Part shown: piece after piece, positions 8,649-16,905 of the stretch
Position numbering within the stretch: the stretch's first letter is position 1
How the letters are laid out: each line of letters starts with the position of its first letter
Assembly: GCF_021531315.1 (NCBI RefSeq)
Contig: NZ_JAFBIQ010000002.1
Location: forward strand, 124,001-188,000
Reading direction: 5' to 3'
Length of the DNA: 64,000 bases
DNA from: Oscillibacter valericigenes
GTDB taxonomy: Bacteria > Bacillota > Clostridia > Oscillospirales > Oscillospiraceae
The notes under the pieces: model-generated
What the model was told of the DNA's origin: nothing
Databases searched by the model: none
The model's input: the letters and a program-made list of their open reading frames with translations, nothing else
Program-made: the position numbers and the translations under genes

Positions 8649-8683
8649 AGAACTCTGACCGGCTTGGCAAACGGGAAGTTGTC

Positions 8684-8908
8684 TTAGCAAGTTTGGTTCC
8701 AAAGTACCATCACTTTTTTGCAGTTCGGACAATACCAGCCTTCGTCAAGGTCATGTGCCTTTATTGATTCTTTACTTCCAAAGAACATTTTACCGAAATG
8801 CTTTAATTCCCCTTCTCCTGCTTTTCGAGGAAATAAAGTAGGCCCAGCCCCGATTTTACAGACAATATCCCCTGCTATCATTTCATTAGTACAAATTGGA
8901 CATTTCAT
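8684..8908 (-). CDS. Small zinc-ribbon protein (PF20097/DUF6487-like)
   Basis: This 74-residue protein begins MKCPICTNEM and ends with WYCPNCKKVMVLW, giving two CxxC knuckles that probably bind one zinc. The ATG at 8908 has a GGAGGG site seven bases upstream; the in-frame ATG at 8926 does not. The gene is monocistronic and more AT-rich than its surroundings, hinting at transfer. The function is unknown. Confidence 0.65.
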   Translation of the reverse strand: MKCPICTNEMIAGDIVCKIGAGPTLFPRKAGEGELKHFGKMFFGSKESIKAHDLDEGWYCPNCKKVMVLWNQTC

Positions 8909-9110
8909 AATATACCCTCCACACAATTCCTGCTTTCGGGATGCTGCAAACTTCCGCTTTGCTCAACGAAAGCATACCATAAAAATTTGAAGAAATCCAC
9001 CTGTTTTCTGAGAAGTAACGGCGCATATTCTCCGCTCCTCCGCGCACACTATCCTCTGCGCGGGGCGAAAGCGCTTGCCTCGCACAAATTCAGCAAGGAG
9101 GAATTTCTTC

Positions 9111-9299
9111 ATGTCCGATCATACCAACAGCGGCTGCGCCTGCACCCCCAATAAGTCCATCAAGTGCGAGGTCACCTCCTGTGCCAACCACTGCCAGAGC
9201 CAGTCCTACTGCGGCCTGAACGCCATTCAGGTCGGCACGCACGAGGCACACCCCACCATGGACCAGTGTACCGACTGCCAGAGCTTCCGCAAGAAGTGA
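9111..9299 (+). CDS. DUF1540 domain protein
   Basis: This 62-residue protein has nine cysteines in the arrangement IKCEVTSCANHCQSQSYCGL followed by AIQVGT, which is the DUF1540 metal-binding-like domain common in spore-forming Firmicutes. AAGGAGG precedes the ATG. It is 45 bases upstream of the TauE halves in the same orientation, and a common transcript is possible. The function is unknown; the cysteine pattern suggests metal binding. Confidence 0.8.
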   Translation: MSDHTNSGCACTPNKSIKCEVTSCANHCQSQSYCGLNAIQVGTHEAHPTMDQCTDCQSFRKK

Positions 9300-9344
9300 G
9301 CGGGGGAGCGGCTCCGGCCGCTTCCTACATAAGGGGTGGGGGAG

Positions 9345-9707
9345 ATGGAGCGAAAAACGAAATACCGCGTCAGCGGCCTTGCCGCGGGGCTCACGAACGG
9401 ACTTTTCGGCGGGGGCGGCGGCATCCCGCTGCTGCTCCTGCTGACGAAGTGGGCGGGCATGGAGAAAAAGCGCGCCTTCGCCACCTGCGTGGCGGTCATT
9501 TTCCCGATGTGCGCGGTCTCGGCGGCGCTGTACCTGTGGCGCGCGGAGCTTTCGCTGAAAACAGCGCTGCCGTATCTCCTTGGCGGCTTTGCGGGCGGAC
9601 TGGTCGGCGGGCGGCTGTTCAAAAAAGTGCCGGAGCTTTGGCTGCGGCGTATCTTTGCGCTCTTTCTGCTCTACGGCGGCTGGCGCTATCTCTTCACAGG
9701 AGGCTGA
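9345..9707 (+). CDS. TauE/SafE family permease, first half-size subunit
   Basis: This 120-residue protein has about four membrane segments and the GLTNGLFGGGGGIPLLLL start typical of TauE/SafE anion or sulfonate exporters. Normal family members are about 250 residues with two such halves, so this is one half. The ATG at 9345 has AAGGGG eight bases upstream. Three bases separate its stop from the second half. The two probably assemble as a heterodimer replacing the fused protein. Confidence 0.8.
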   Translation: MERKTKYRVSGLAAGLTNGLFGGGGGIPLLLLLTKWAGMEKKRAFATCVAVIFPMCAVSAALYLWRAELSLKTALPYLLGGFAGGLVGGRLFKKVPELWLRRIFALFLLYGGWRYLFTGG

Positions 9708-9710
9708 GCG

Positions 9711-10073
9711 ATGACGGACTGGCTTCTTCCTGCGCTCGCGGGCTTCGCTACGGGCATCCTCTCGGCGTGGGGCGTCGGCGGTGGGACGCTGCTCCTGCTG
9801 CTCATGACACTCTTTCTCGGCGTGGATCAGACGCAGGCGCAGGGCATCAATCTCCTGTACTTCCTGCCGACGGCGGGCGTGTCGCTCCTCGAGCACTGCA
9901 AAAACGGCTACCTCGACCGCGAGGTGCTGTGCGCCGCTGTCCCACTCGGGACGCTCACGGCGCTCGCCGCGGCTTGGGCGGCGACATCGGTTGACATAAC
10001 AATGTTCCGCAAGCCCTTCGGCCTGTTTCTTCTCTGGGCGGGCGCAAGCCTGCTGTTGCAAAAGAAGGAATAA
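9711..10073 (+). CDS. TauE/SafE family permease, second half-size subunit
   Basis: This is another 120-residue half, starting with TGILSAWGVGGGTLLLLLMT, the second copy of the glycine-rich TauE motif, and having four membrane segments. It begins three bases after the preceding half, with its ribosome site (AGGAGG) inside that gene. The two halves differ in sequence, so this is an old split or a paired small-subunit arrangement, not a fresh nonsense mutation. Confidence 0.8.
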   Translation: MTDWLLPALAGFATGILSAWGVGGGTLLLLLMTLFLGVDQTQAQGINLLYFLPTAGVSLLEHCKNGYLDREVLCAAVPLGTLTALAAAWAATSVDITMFRKPFGLFLLWAGASLLLQKKE

Positions 10074-10128
10074 GGCGCGCCTGTGCGGCCCGCTGTGCCT
10101 GCCGGCGCCAAGGACCACAGATGAAAAA

Positions 10129-10162
10129 GCACCACCCACCGAAGCGGGTGGTGCAGTTTTTT
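10129..10162. terminator. Bidirectional terminator
   Basis: GCACCACCC (10129-10137) pairs with GGGTGGTGC (10146-10154), and there are T runs on both strands. It lies between the convergent TauE pair and the DUF3298 lipoprotein. Confidence 0.8.
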
Positions 10163-10170
10163 GATCTTGC

Positions 10171-11523
10171 TCAGTAGGGGCAGGGGAACGCGGAGAATAC
10201 CGCGTGTCCGTTCACTGTGGTGAACGGGTAGCTGTATGTCTCGGTTCCGGGGACGGGGACGAAGTTGCCCGCGGTATCGTTCCACTCTCTGCGGGTGATC
10301 GTCTGAATGAGCTCGCCGCTATCGCCGTTCCACGCGACCAGATAGCTCGCGCCGTCGATGGTGATGTCGTAGCCGCGGTCGGCGCAGAGCACGTAGAGCG
10401 CATCGTTGAGCTCGGTAAGTCTGCTGCCGGAGAGCCATTCGTCGGCAAGCTCCTCGCTGACATGCTCGCACAGCAGCGCACGCAGCGCATCGAGCGTATT
10501 GATCTCGCCGAGAGAGACGCGGTTGAAGGATTGGCCGTTCGCCATGACGGCGGGCGCGTTTGCGTCGATCGGCGGCGTGGTCTGGTAGAACCACGACCAG
10601 AGCGTTTGCGTGGTGTTGTAGTCGGCGATGACGATCTCGTCCTGCGGCACATCGAGCAGTGACTGCGTGTGCGCGTCGAGCGCATTGTAGAAGATGCCAT
10701 AGGGGATCTCAAAGGTCTGCGGCCCCGAGGCGTAGGGCCCGAGGACATAGGCGTCGAAGTTGACGGTCATGCCGCTGCCGCTGAAATAAAAGTGCGCGTT
10801 GGAGGAGAGGTCATAAACATAGGAGTAGAAATCATCATAGAGGTAATCGTCCAGTCCCTCTTCGTAGATCCTGTTCACGATCTCCGAGGCGAGCGTATCG
10901 ACCAGCGTTTTGCCGAGTGCACTGTCGGTGGAGGACTGCGCGTTGAGTGCGTCAAGCGTCAGAAATTCGCCGGTGGTGAGATCGAAGCTCCAGGTGAGGG
11001 TGGAGGTGTTCGGATGCGCGCCGCCGTAGAAGGCGTAGGCATTGGCAAGCACGCTGATGAGCCCGTCGCTCTGGTAGACGACCTCGCCGAGCAGTTCATC
11101 CTCGTAGTAGATGTACTCAAAGGACACGGAGTCATTGCCGTAATGGTCGCGCGCCTCCTGAGCCAGCCCCGACTCGTTGGAGAGCACCGCGGCGTAGCAG
11201 CGCTCCATCTCGGCGTTGAAGGCGTCGCGCACGGCGACCGCCGCGCTCTGTGTGGCTGCGGCGCCGGGCTCATAGAGCGCGCCGTCGGCGGTGCGAAGCT
11301 CAAGCTGCGGCAGCGCATAATTTGTATGCAGCAGGAGTGTGCCGTCGTCGGCAGTGTAGGTCGATTCATGGGTGAGCGGTGTGCCGACGGCGAAGGTCAG
11401 CTCCGGCGTCTCCGGCTGGGAGGGCTTTGGAGCATCGGGACCGGTCGGACTGCCGCTGCTGCCGCAGGCAGCCAGCGACAGCAAGAGCGAGAGCGTCAGC
11501 AGGGAGGCGAACAGTTTTTTCAT
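10171..11523 (-). CDS. DUF3298/DUF4163 lipoprotein (RsiV-like ectodomain)
   Basis: This 450-residue exported lipoprotein has the signal peptide MKKLFASLLTLSLLLSLAAC with lipobox Cys20, then a Gly/Ser/Pro linker. The central region (about 90-290) matches the DUF4163 plus DUF3298 pair, including the YAFYGGAHPN motif and the ending PQTFEIPYGIF. The last 150 residues are a less clear extra domain. No sigma gene is adjacent. The ATG at 11523 follows AAAGGAG. It is the second protein of this fold in the window. Confidence 0.7.
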   Translation of the reverse strand: MKKLFASLLTLSLLLSLAACGSSGSPTGPDAPKPSQPETPELTFAVGTPLTHESTYTADDGTLLLHTNYALPQLELRTADGALYEPGAAATQSAAVAVRDAFNAEMERCYAAVLSNESGLAQEARDHYGNDSVSFEYIYYEDELLGEVVYQSDGLISVLANAYAFYGGAHPNTSTLTWSFDLTTGEFLTLDALNAQSSTDSALGKTLVDTLASEIVNRIYEEGLDDYLYDDFYSYVYDLSSNAHFYFSGSGMTVNFDAYVLGPYASGPQTFEIPYGIFYNALDAHTQSLLDVPQDEIVIADYNTTQTLWSWFYQTTPPIDANAPAVMANGQSFNRVSLGEINTLDALRALLCEHVSEELADEWLSGSRLTELNDALYVLCADRGYDITIDGASYLVAWNGDSGELIQTITRREWNDTAGNFVPVPGTETYSYPFTTVNGHAVFSAFPCPY

Positions 11524-11548
11524 GGTGAGTCTCCTTTCTGAATGCCGG

Positions 11549-12742
11549 TCAGAGAATGACCGGTGTGGTCGTCCACGCGCTGCCGGGCTTCGCCGCGGCA
11601 AGGGACGGATAGGCCAAAGTATATTGCTCCTCCGCACGGGCGGTAAGGGCAAAGAGCCGCTGCGCGTCCGCGTCCAGCCGCCGAACCTGCGCGCTTTTTG
11701 TGAGGATCGGCGCGGCGGCGGTCGTTTTCATCGTTTTGAGCACTTCGCGCCCGCGCTCGTTACACGCGAGCACACGCAGATAAGGGATACGCGCGGGCAG
11801 CTCCGCCGTCAGACCGAGGAAGGCCGAGAGCAGCAGCCGCCGCAGCCGCGCGTGGGCGTAGCGCTTGGACTTCGCCGCGGCGAGAATGTCCTCGATGCTC
11901 GTTTCGTGCTGAACGGCGTCGTAAAAGCGGTGGTACAGGCCCTCGCCCCCACTGTCGCAGGCGGCGAAGTCCGCCTCGGTCAGCGCACGCAGACGGGCGA
12001 GGATCGCCCGCTCGGCGTTCGCCATCGTCACCGGCGCGCGGCCCGCCGCGCACTCGCGCGCGTAGATGTCCGCACTCTCCGGCGTGAGGAATTCTGCGGC
12101 GTTCCCGCCGCTTATCAGCAGCCTGCGGATGTGGCTCGCCGAGGCGAAGCCCTCCACCGCGCCGCCGTCGTGTCCGACGCTCTTTCGCGCCAGCGCCAGC
12201 GGCTCCATCACAGCATTTTGACGCGCGATGGCTTTGCAGTATTCTACGCCCAGGATGTCGTTCGGCTGCGCGAGCACCGCGGCACGATCTCCGAGCAGTT
12301 CGCGCGCGGCAGCCTCCCGCGCGGCGGCGAAGGAGGTGCCCTCCGCGAGCCTTTGGCGCAAGAGCGCAGCAAAGGCGTCCGATTCCAGCACCGCGGCGAC
12401 GGCCCGGAGCGTTTCCGTGTCGCCGCATTCGCTGCCGAACACCAGCGTATCCACCGCACCGGTCGCAGTGAGCACACCCACGCCGCCCGCGGCAAAGCCC
12501 TCGGCGGAGGAGATCGCCCACGGCAGCGGCAGCTCGAGCACAAGGTCGGCTCCACCGCGCACGGCAGCCTCAGCGCGCGCATGGGCGCGCAGAATGGCAA
12601 AGTCGCCCCGCTGGACGAAGTTTCCACTCATGGCGCAGACCACGGCTGTGTCCGCGCCCAGCTGCGCGCGCAGCGCGTCGATCTGCCAGGCGTGGCCGCG
12701 GTGGAAGGGATTGTATTCACAAATTATACCAGCAGTTCGCAT
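11549..12742 (-). CDS. tmcAL: tRNA(Met) cytidine acetate ligase TmcAL
   Basis: TmcAL acetylates the wobble cytidine of elongator tRNA-Met using acetate and ATP. The nucleotidyltransferase signature GIICEYNPFHRGHAW contains the HxGH motif (His14, His17). MSGNFVQRGD and LPLPWAISSAEGFA follow, as in YlbM/TmcAL. The length of 397 residues is normal. The ATG at 12742 is preferred over 12751, which abuts the only GAG-like site. It is divergent from ackA, so an acetate-using and an acetate-producing enzyme share one intergenic region. Confidence 0.85.
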   Translation of the reverse strand: MRTAGIICEYNPFHRGHAWQIDALRAQLGADTAVVCAMSGNFVQRGDFAILRAHARAEAAVRGGADLVLELPLPWAISSAEGFAAGGVGVLTATGAVDTLVFGSECGDTETLRAVAAVLESDAFAALLRQRLAEGTSFAAAREAAARELLGDRAAVLAQPNDILGVEYCKAIARQNAVMEPLALARKSVGHDGGAVEGFASASHIRRLLISGGNAAEFLTPESADIYARECAAGRAPVTMANAERAILARLRALTEADFAACDSGGEGLYHRFYDAVQHETSIEDILAAAKSKRYAHARLRRLLLSAFLGLTAELPARIPYLRVLACNERGREVLKTMKTTAAAPILTKSAQVRRLDADAQRLFALTARAEEQYTLAYPSLAAAKPGSAWTTTPVIL

Positions 12743-12794
12743 AAAAGTCATCTCAAAATGGTTACAATTTTGTCTCTCTCAGAAAAATTTATGG

Positions 12795-12822
12795 TTGTCA
12801 TCACGAAAAAGTTTGCTATAAT
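12795..12822 (+). promoter_or_regulatory. Promoter of ackA
   Basis: TTGTCA (12795-12800) and TATAAT (12817-12822) have a 16-base spacer. The untranslated leader is about 105 bases long, and I see no clear riboswitch in it. Confidence 0.7.
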
Positions 12823-12934
12823 AGAGAGCGTATGTACTTGGCCGTTGGACAAATTCCCACATTAACCAACACCATTTTACTTGAATTTGGGCCGTATTGC
12901 AAGACATTGCCCATTGGAAAACGGAGGAAACGAC

Positions 12935-14134
12935 ATGAATGTTCTGGTCATCAACGCAGGCAGCTCTTCCCTGAAGTATCAGCTGCTCAATCCCGCCACC
13001 GGCGCGCTGCTCGCCAAGGGCCTGTGCGAGCGCATCGGCATCGACGGCAAGTTCACCTACAAGCCCCAGCTTGAGGGCAAGGAGGCTATCAAGGCCGCCG
13101 ACATCGCCATGCCCACCCACAACGAGGCCATCGCCGCCGTGCTGAACGCCCTTGTGGACGCCAAGAACGGCGTCATCGGCTCGATGAAGGAGATCGACGC
13201 GGTCGGTCACCGCGTGGTCCACGGCGGAGAGAAGTTTGCCAAGTCCGTCGTCATCACCGACGAGGTCATGGCCGCCATCGAGGCGTGCAATCCCCTTGCG
13301 CCGCTGCACAATCCCGCCAACATCATCGGCATCAGGGCCTGCCAGAAGCTCATGCCCGGCGTTCCGATGGTCGCCGTGTTCGACACCGCCTTCCACCAGA
13401 CCATGCCCCCCGTGGCCTATACCTATGCCCTGCCCTATGAGTATTATGAAAAGGACAAGGTCCGCCGCTACGGCTTCCACGGCACCAGCCACAAGTATGT
13501 GGCACAGCGCGCCGCCGATATGCTCGGCAAGCCCGTTGAGAGCCTCAAGCTCATCTCCTGCCACCTCGGCAACGGCTCCTCCGTTACTGCGGTCGACGGC
13601 GGCAAGAGCGTGGAGACCTCCATGGGCTTCACCCCCCTCGCGGGACTTCCCATGGGCACCCGCGCGGGCGACATTGACGCGGGCATCCTCGAATATCTGA
13701 TGAACAAGTACGGCTACTCCATCGGCGAGATGCTGAACATCCTCAACAAGAAGTCCGGCATGGAGGGCATCTCCGGTGTTTCCTCCGACTTCCGCGATCT
13801 GGAGATCGGCGCGGAGAAGGGCGACGAGCGCTGCGCCCTCGCCCGCGAGAAGTTCGCCTATGAGGTCAAGAAGCTCATCGGCGCGTATGCCGCCATCATG
13901 GGCGGTGTGGACGCCATCATCTTCACCGCCGGCGTCGGCGAGAACGACGGGCTCGAGCGCATGGCCATCGCCTCCGGCCTTGAGTACATGGGTGTGAAGA
14001 TGGACGAGGATGCCAACAATGTCCGCGGCGAGGAGCGCGTGATCTCCGCCGCCGACTCCAAGGTCAAGGTCCTGCTCATCCCCACCAACGAAGAGCTGAT
14101 GATCGCCATGGATACCGCCGCTCTCGTCGGCTGA
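12935..14134 (+). CDS. ackA: Acetate kinase
   Basis: Acetate kinase makes ATP and acetate from acetyl phosphate. The 399-residue protein has the N-terminal VINAGSSSLKYQLL phosphate motif, GHRVVHGGEKF, the RYGFHGTSHKYV signature and the C-terminal FTAGVGEND stretch. The ATG at 12935 has GGAGG eight bases upstream. No phosphotransacetylase gene is adjacent. It is monocistronic, ending in a strong terminator at 14155. Confidence 0.97.
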   Translation: MNVLVINAGSSSLKYQLLNPATGALLAKGLCERIGIDGKFTYKPQLEGKEAIKAADIAMPTHNEAIAAVLNALVDAKNGVIGSMKEIDAVGHRVVHGGEKFAKSVVITDEVMAAIEACNPLAPLHNPANIIGIRACQKLMPGVPMVAVFDTAFHQTMPPVAYTYALPYEYYEKDKVRRYGFHGTSHKYVAQRAADMLGKPVESLKLISCHLGNGSSVTAVDGGKSVETSMGFTPLAGLPMGTRAGDIDAGILEYLMNKYGYSIGEMLNILNKKSGMEGISGVSSDFRDLEIGAEKGDERCALAREKFAYEVKKLIGAYAAIMGGVDAIIFTAGVGENDGLERMAIASGLEYMGVKMDEDANNVRGEERVISAADSKVKVLLIPTNEELMIAMDTAALVG

Positions 14135-14154
14135 GAGCAATAGAAAAGGAAACA

Positions 14155-14193
14155 AAAAAGGGAAGCAGATGCTCTGCATCTGCTTCCCTTTTT
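14155..14193. terminator. Bidirectional terminator after ackA
   Basis: GGGAAGCAGATGC pairs with GCATCTGCTTCCC around a TCT loop, flanked by A6 and T5 runs. It serves ackA and possibly the convergent alarmone synthetase. Confidence 0.9.
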
Positions 14194-14233
14194 ACTGTGC
14201 GGATGGCCGCGCGCGGCTGCCGGAGCAAGGGGA

Positions 14234-14908
14234 TCACTCCGCCGCCTGAATACGGTGGTACATATCCTGCATCTTGCGGTCGATGACGGCGATCTCATCG
14301 GCGCAGGCGAGCATCTGCTCGTTGATGCCTGCGGGGAGCGTGGCCTTGTCCTTTTTGTAGCGGATGTCATGCTCAAGGCTGGCCCAGAAGTCCATCGCCA
14401 CCGTGCGGATCTGCACCTCTGCCAGCACAGACTCCGTGTGATCGGAGAGGAAGATCGGCACGCGCAGGTCGAGATGGAGCGAGCGATAGCCGTTGTAGTT
14501 GGGCTCAGCGATATAGTCCTGCCGCTTGACCAGCTCCATGTCGCTCTGGCGCAGGAGCATCTCCTCCACGCGGTACACATCGTCGATGTAGCAGCAGACG
14601 ACGCGGATGCCGGCGATGTCGTTGATGTTTCGCTTGGCGGACTCCATCGAAATATCACAGCCTTTGCGCCGCAGCTTTTCGATGATGCTGTTGGTGGACT
14701 TCAATCGGCTTTCGACATGGTGGATGGGGTTGTGCGCGTAGAGGATGCTGAACTCCTCGTTGAGCACCTCCAGCCGCGTCTGGATCTCGCGCACGGCAGA
14801 GCTGTAAAGGTGCTGAAAGCGAAGAAAGTCCTGATAATTATGATAGAGTAGGGCAGTTTCGTTCTGCAGAACGATGTCGGTACGAATGGGGGCAAAGATA
14901 TTGTCCAT
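14234..14908 (-). CDS. Small alarmone synthetase (GTP pyrophosphokinase)
   Basis: This 224-residue single-domain (p)ppGpp synthetase lacks the hydrolase and regulatory domains of Rel. It shows RLKSTNSIIEKLRRKG, DIAGIRVVCCYIDDVY, the G-loop EPNYNGYRSLHL and EVQIRTVAMDFWASLEHDIRYK, matching YjbM/YwaC-type enzymes. It would transfer pyrophosphate from ATP to GDP or GTP. A promoter-like TTGCGT/TATACT pair with a 16-base spacer lies at 14942-14969 on the minus strand. Confidence 0.88.
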   Translation of the reverse strand: MDNIFAPIRTDIVLQNETALLYHNYQDFLRFQHLYSSAVREIQTRLEVLNEEFSILYAHNPIHHVESRLKSTNSIIEKLRRKGCDISMESAKRNINDIAGIRVVCCYIDDVYRVEEMLLRQSDMELVKRQDYIAEPNYNGYRSLHLDLRVPIFLSDHTESVLAEVQIRTVAMDFWASLEHDIRYKKDKATLPAGINEQMLACADEIAVIDRKMQDMYHRIQAAE

Positions 14909-14992
14909 AGCGGCCTCCCTGAACGGTTGATCTCTATGCTCAGTATATCACACCGGCGGGAACACGCAAGGAAAATTTGCGCGAAAAATGAC

Positions 14993-15021
14993 TGGACAAA
15001 GAGACTTGGAATGGGTATACT
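14993..15021 (+). promoter_or_regulatory. Promoter of the LysR gene
   Basis: TGGACA (14993-14998) and TATACT (15016-15021) are separated by 17 bases. Confidence 0.55.
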
Positions 15022-15082
15022 GTAAGCTGTAATTTTATAAAAGTGGGCGGAAACGCTGCGGCGCAAAGGGAGGCGGGAGAGC

Positions 15083-16018
15083 ATGGACATCGATATGGAC
15101 ATCAAGGAGCTGGAGGCGTTCGTCTACGTGGTGGAGAATTGCAGCTTTTCCCGTGCGGCCGAGCTGCTGCACCTGACGCAGCCGACCATCTCCTCGCATA
15201 TCTCCGCGCTGGAACGCAAGCTCGGCATCAAGCTCGTCGTGCGCACGACGAAGGAGACCTACCCCTCCGACGCGGGCAAGCTGCTCTATCGCTACGCGAA
15301 GGAGATTTTGCAGGTGCGCGAGAATGCCGCCGCCGCGCTCAAAAGCTTTTCCAAGGAGATGCGCGGCACCATCACGCTCGCAGCCTCCACGGTGCCGAGC
15401 CAGTATTATCTGCCGCACCTTTTGCAGACCTTTCACGAGAAATATCCCGACATCGCCTTCAACATCCAGATGGAGGACAGTCCGAAGGTCGTTGAGATGA
15501 TCGTTGCCCGCTCCGTAGAGATCGGCTTTTGCGGCACAAAGGTCGAAAACCACAAGTGCATTGCGCAGGAGTTTGCCAGCGACTGCATGGCCGTCATCAC
15601 GCCCAATACGGAGAAATTTCGCGCCTACGCCGACTCGCGCCTCCCGAAGGAGCTGCTGATGCAGGAGACCTTCATCAGCCGCGAGAAGTCCAGCGGTACC
15701 TATCAGTCCGGCAAGGAAATTTTGGAACATTTCGGCATTGACATCGCACGACTGCACACGGCCATCGAGGTCCGCTCGAGCGAGAGCGTGAAGCAGATGG
15801 TGGGCGAGGGGCTCGGCATCGGCCTCATCTCACTCTCCGCCGCGCGGGACTATGTGCAGTTCGGCAAGGTGCTCGCCTTCCCCTTCGAAGAAGAGGCGCT
15901 GCGCCGCCGGCTCTACATCGTCAAACACAAGAACAGCATCCTCTCGCCCATCGCGCAGGTCTTTTACGATTATGCGCGAAAGTACTATGAGCAGCATCGG
16001 GAAAAAGCGCCCATGTGA
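15083..16018 (+). CDS. LysR family regulator, selenium-metabolism/CysB-like type
   Basis: This 311-residue LysR regulator has an N-terminal winged helix (SFSRAAELLHLTQPTISSHI) and a two-lobed effector-binding domain. The N-terminal pattern LEAFVYVVE...LTQPTISSHISALE and the late RRLYIVKHKNSILSP closely recall the LysR group described as associated with selenium metabolism, related to CysB. No selenium gene is in the window, so the target is unknown. It stands alone; its stop codon lies in the loop of its terminator. Confidence 0.75.
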   Translation: MDIDMDIKELEAFVYVVENCSFSRAAELLHLTQPTISSHISALERKLGIKLVVRTTKETYPSDAGKLLYRYAKEILQVRENAAAALKSFSKEMRGTITLAASTVPSQYYLPHLLQTFHEKYPDIAFNIQMEDSPKVVEMIVARSVEIGFCGTKVENHKCIAQEFASDCMAVITPNTEKFRAYADSRLPKELLMQETFISREKSSGTYQSGKEILEHFGIDIARLHTAIEVRSSESVKQMVGEGLGIGLISLSAARDYVQFGKVLAFPFEEEALRRRLYIVKHKNSILSPIAQVFYDYARKYYEQHREKAPM

Positions 16019-16034
16019 GGGCGCTTTCCTTTTT
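16004..16034 (+). terminator. Terminator overlapping the LysR stop codon
   Basis: AAAGCGCCC (16004-16012) pairs with GGGCGCTTT (16019-16027), followed by CCTTTTT. The TGA stop is in the loop. Confidence 0.75.
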
Positions 16035-16058
16035 GCGGCAAAGTGCCGAAATTTATGA

Positions 16059-16087
16059 TTTACTTTTTGCGCGCGGAGGGGTACAAT
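16059..16087 (+). promoter_or_regulatory. Promoter of the Crp/Fnr-type gene
   Basis: TTTACT (16059-16064) and TACAAT (16082-16087) are separated by 17 bases. Confidence 0.55.
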
Positions 16088-16134
16088 AAAAAGGTTAAAA
16101 GAGAAGGGAAGGACCCGGCGGGAGGCGAGAGAGT

Positions 16135-16782
16135 ATGCAGACGGTGCGCTCACAGCTCTTTGAGGGCATCACAAACGAAGAGTGCGCGCGGATGTTCCAG
16201 TGCTTCGGCGCGCGCGAGGCGGGCTACGAGGCGGGTGCGCTCATCAGTGAGTTCGACGGCGAGCAAAACGCCGTGGGCGTTCTGCTCTCGGGCAGCGCGG
16301 ACCTTGTCCGGCTGGACGCCGACGGCAACCGCACGATCCTCGAAACGCTCGAGGAGGGCGGCGTGTTCGGCGAGGTGCTGGCCTTTTCCGGCGCGGGCGG
16401 CGACTCGATCTTTTTGGAGTGCCGGCGCGACTGCCGCGTGCTCTATCTCGACTATGACCAGATCACCCGCCGCTGTGAGAATGCCTGCCTGCACCACAGC
16501 ATCCTCGTGCAGAACCTGTTCCGCCTGCTCTCGACCAAGACGCTGCGGCTGAGCGAGCGGGTGGAGGTGCTCTCACGCCGCTCCATCCGTGAAAAGCTGC
16601 TGTGCTACTTCGGTCAGCTTGCGCGGCAGGAAAAGTCGGAGACCGTCACGCTGCCCTTTTCCCTCAGCGCGCTGGCGGAGTACATCAGCGCCGACCGCAG
16701 CGCCATGATGCGCGAGCTGAAAAAGCTCAAGGAGGAGGGTGTCGTGCGGATCGAGAACCGTAAAATTACCATCATGCAATAG
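16135..16782 (+). CDS. Crp/Fnr family transcriptional regulator
   Basis: The 215-residue protein has a cupin-like cyclic-nucleotide-binding fold (VLLSGSADLVRLDADGNRTI, GGVFGEVLAF) and a C-terminal Crp-type winged helix (LSALAEYISADRSAMMREL). It lacks the classical Fnr N-terminal cysteine cluster, and the GE-x6-R cAMP motif is not intact, so its ligand is uncertain. It is directly upstream of nfnAB in the same direction and could regulate that operon, but no binding site is proved. Confidence 0.85.
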   Translation: MQTVRSQLFEGITNEECARMFQCFGAREAGYEAGALISEFDGEQNAVGVLLSGSADLVRLDADGNRTILETLEEGGVFGEVLAFSGAGGDSIFLECRRDCRVLYLDYDQITRRCENACLHHSILVQNLFRLLSTKTLRLSERVEVLSRRSIREKLLCYFGQLARQEKSETVTLPFSLSALAEYISADRSAMMRELKKLKEEGVVRIENRKITIMQ

Positions 16783-16823
16783 AAGTGCAGGAAAACCTGC
16801 AAGAAAAACATTAAAAACTACAA

Positions 16824-16852
16824 TTGACGCAAGATTTCCTTCGTGGTATTAT
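16824..16852 (+). promoter_or_regulatory. Promoter of nfnAB
   Basis: TTGACG (16824-16829) and TATTAT (16847-16852) have a 17-base spacer. They lie in the 124-base gap between the Crp-type gene and nfnA. Confidence 0.75.
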
Positions 16853-16905
16853 CAAGTTTATCATAAGTGTGCAAAATGCTATTTGAAAAGAAAAGAGGTT
16901 ACGCT

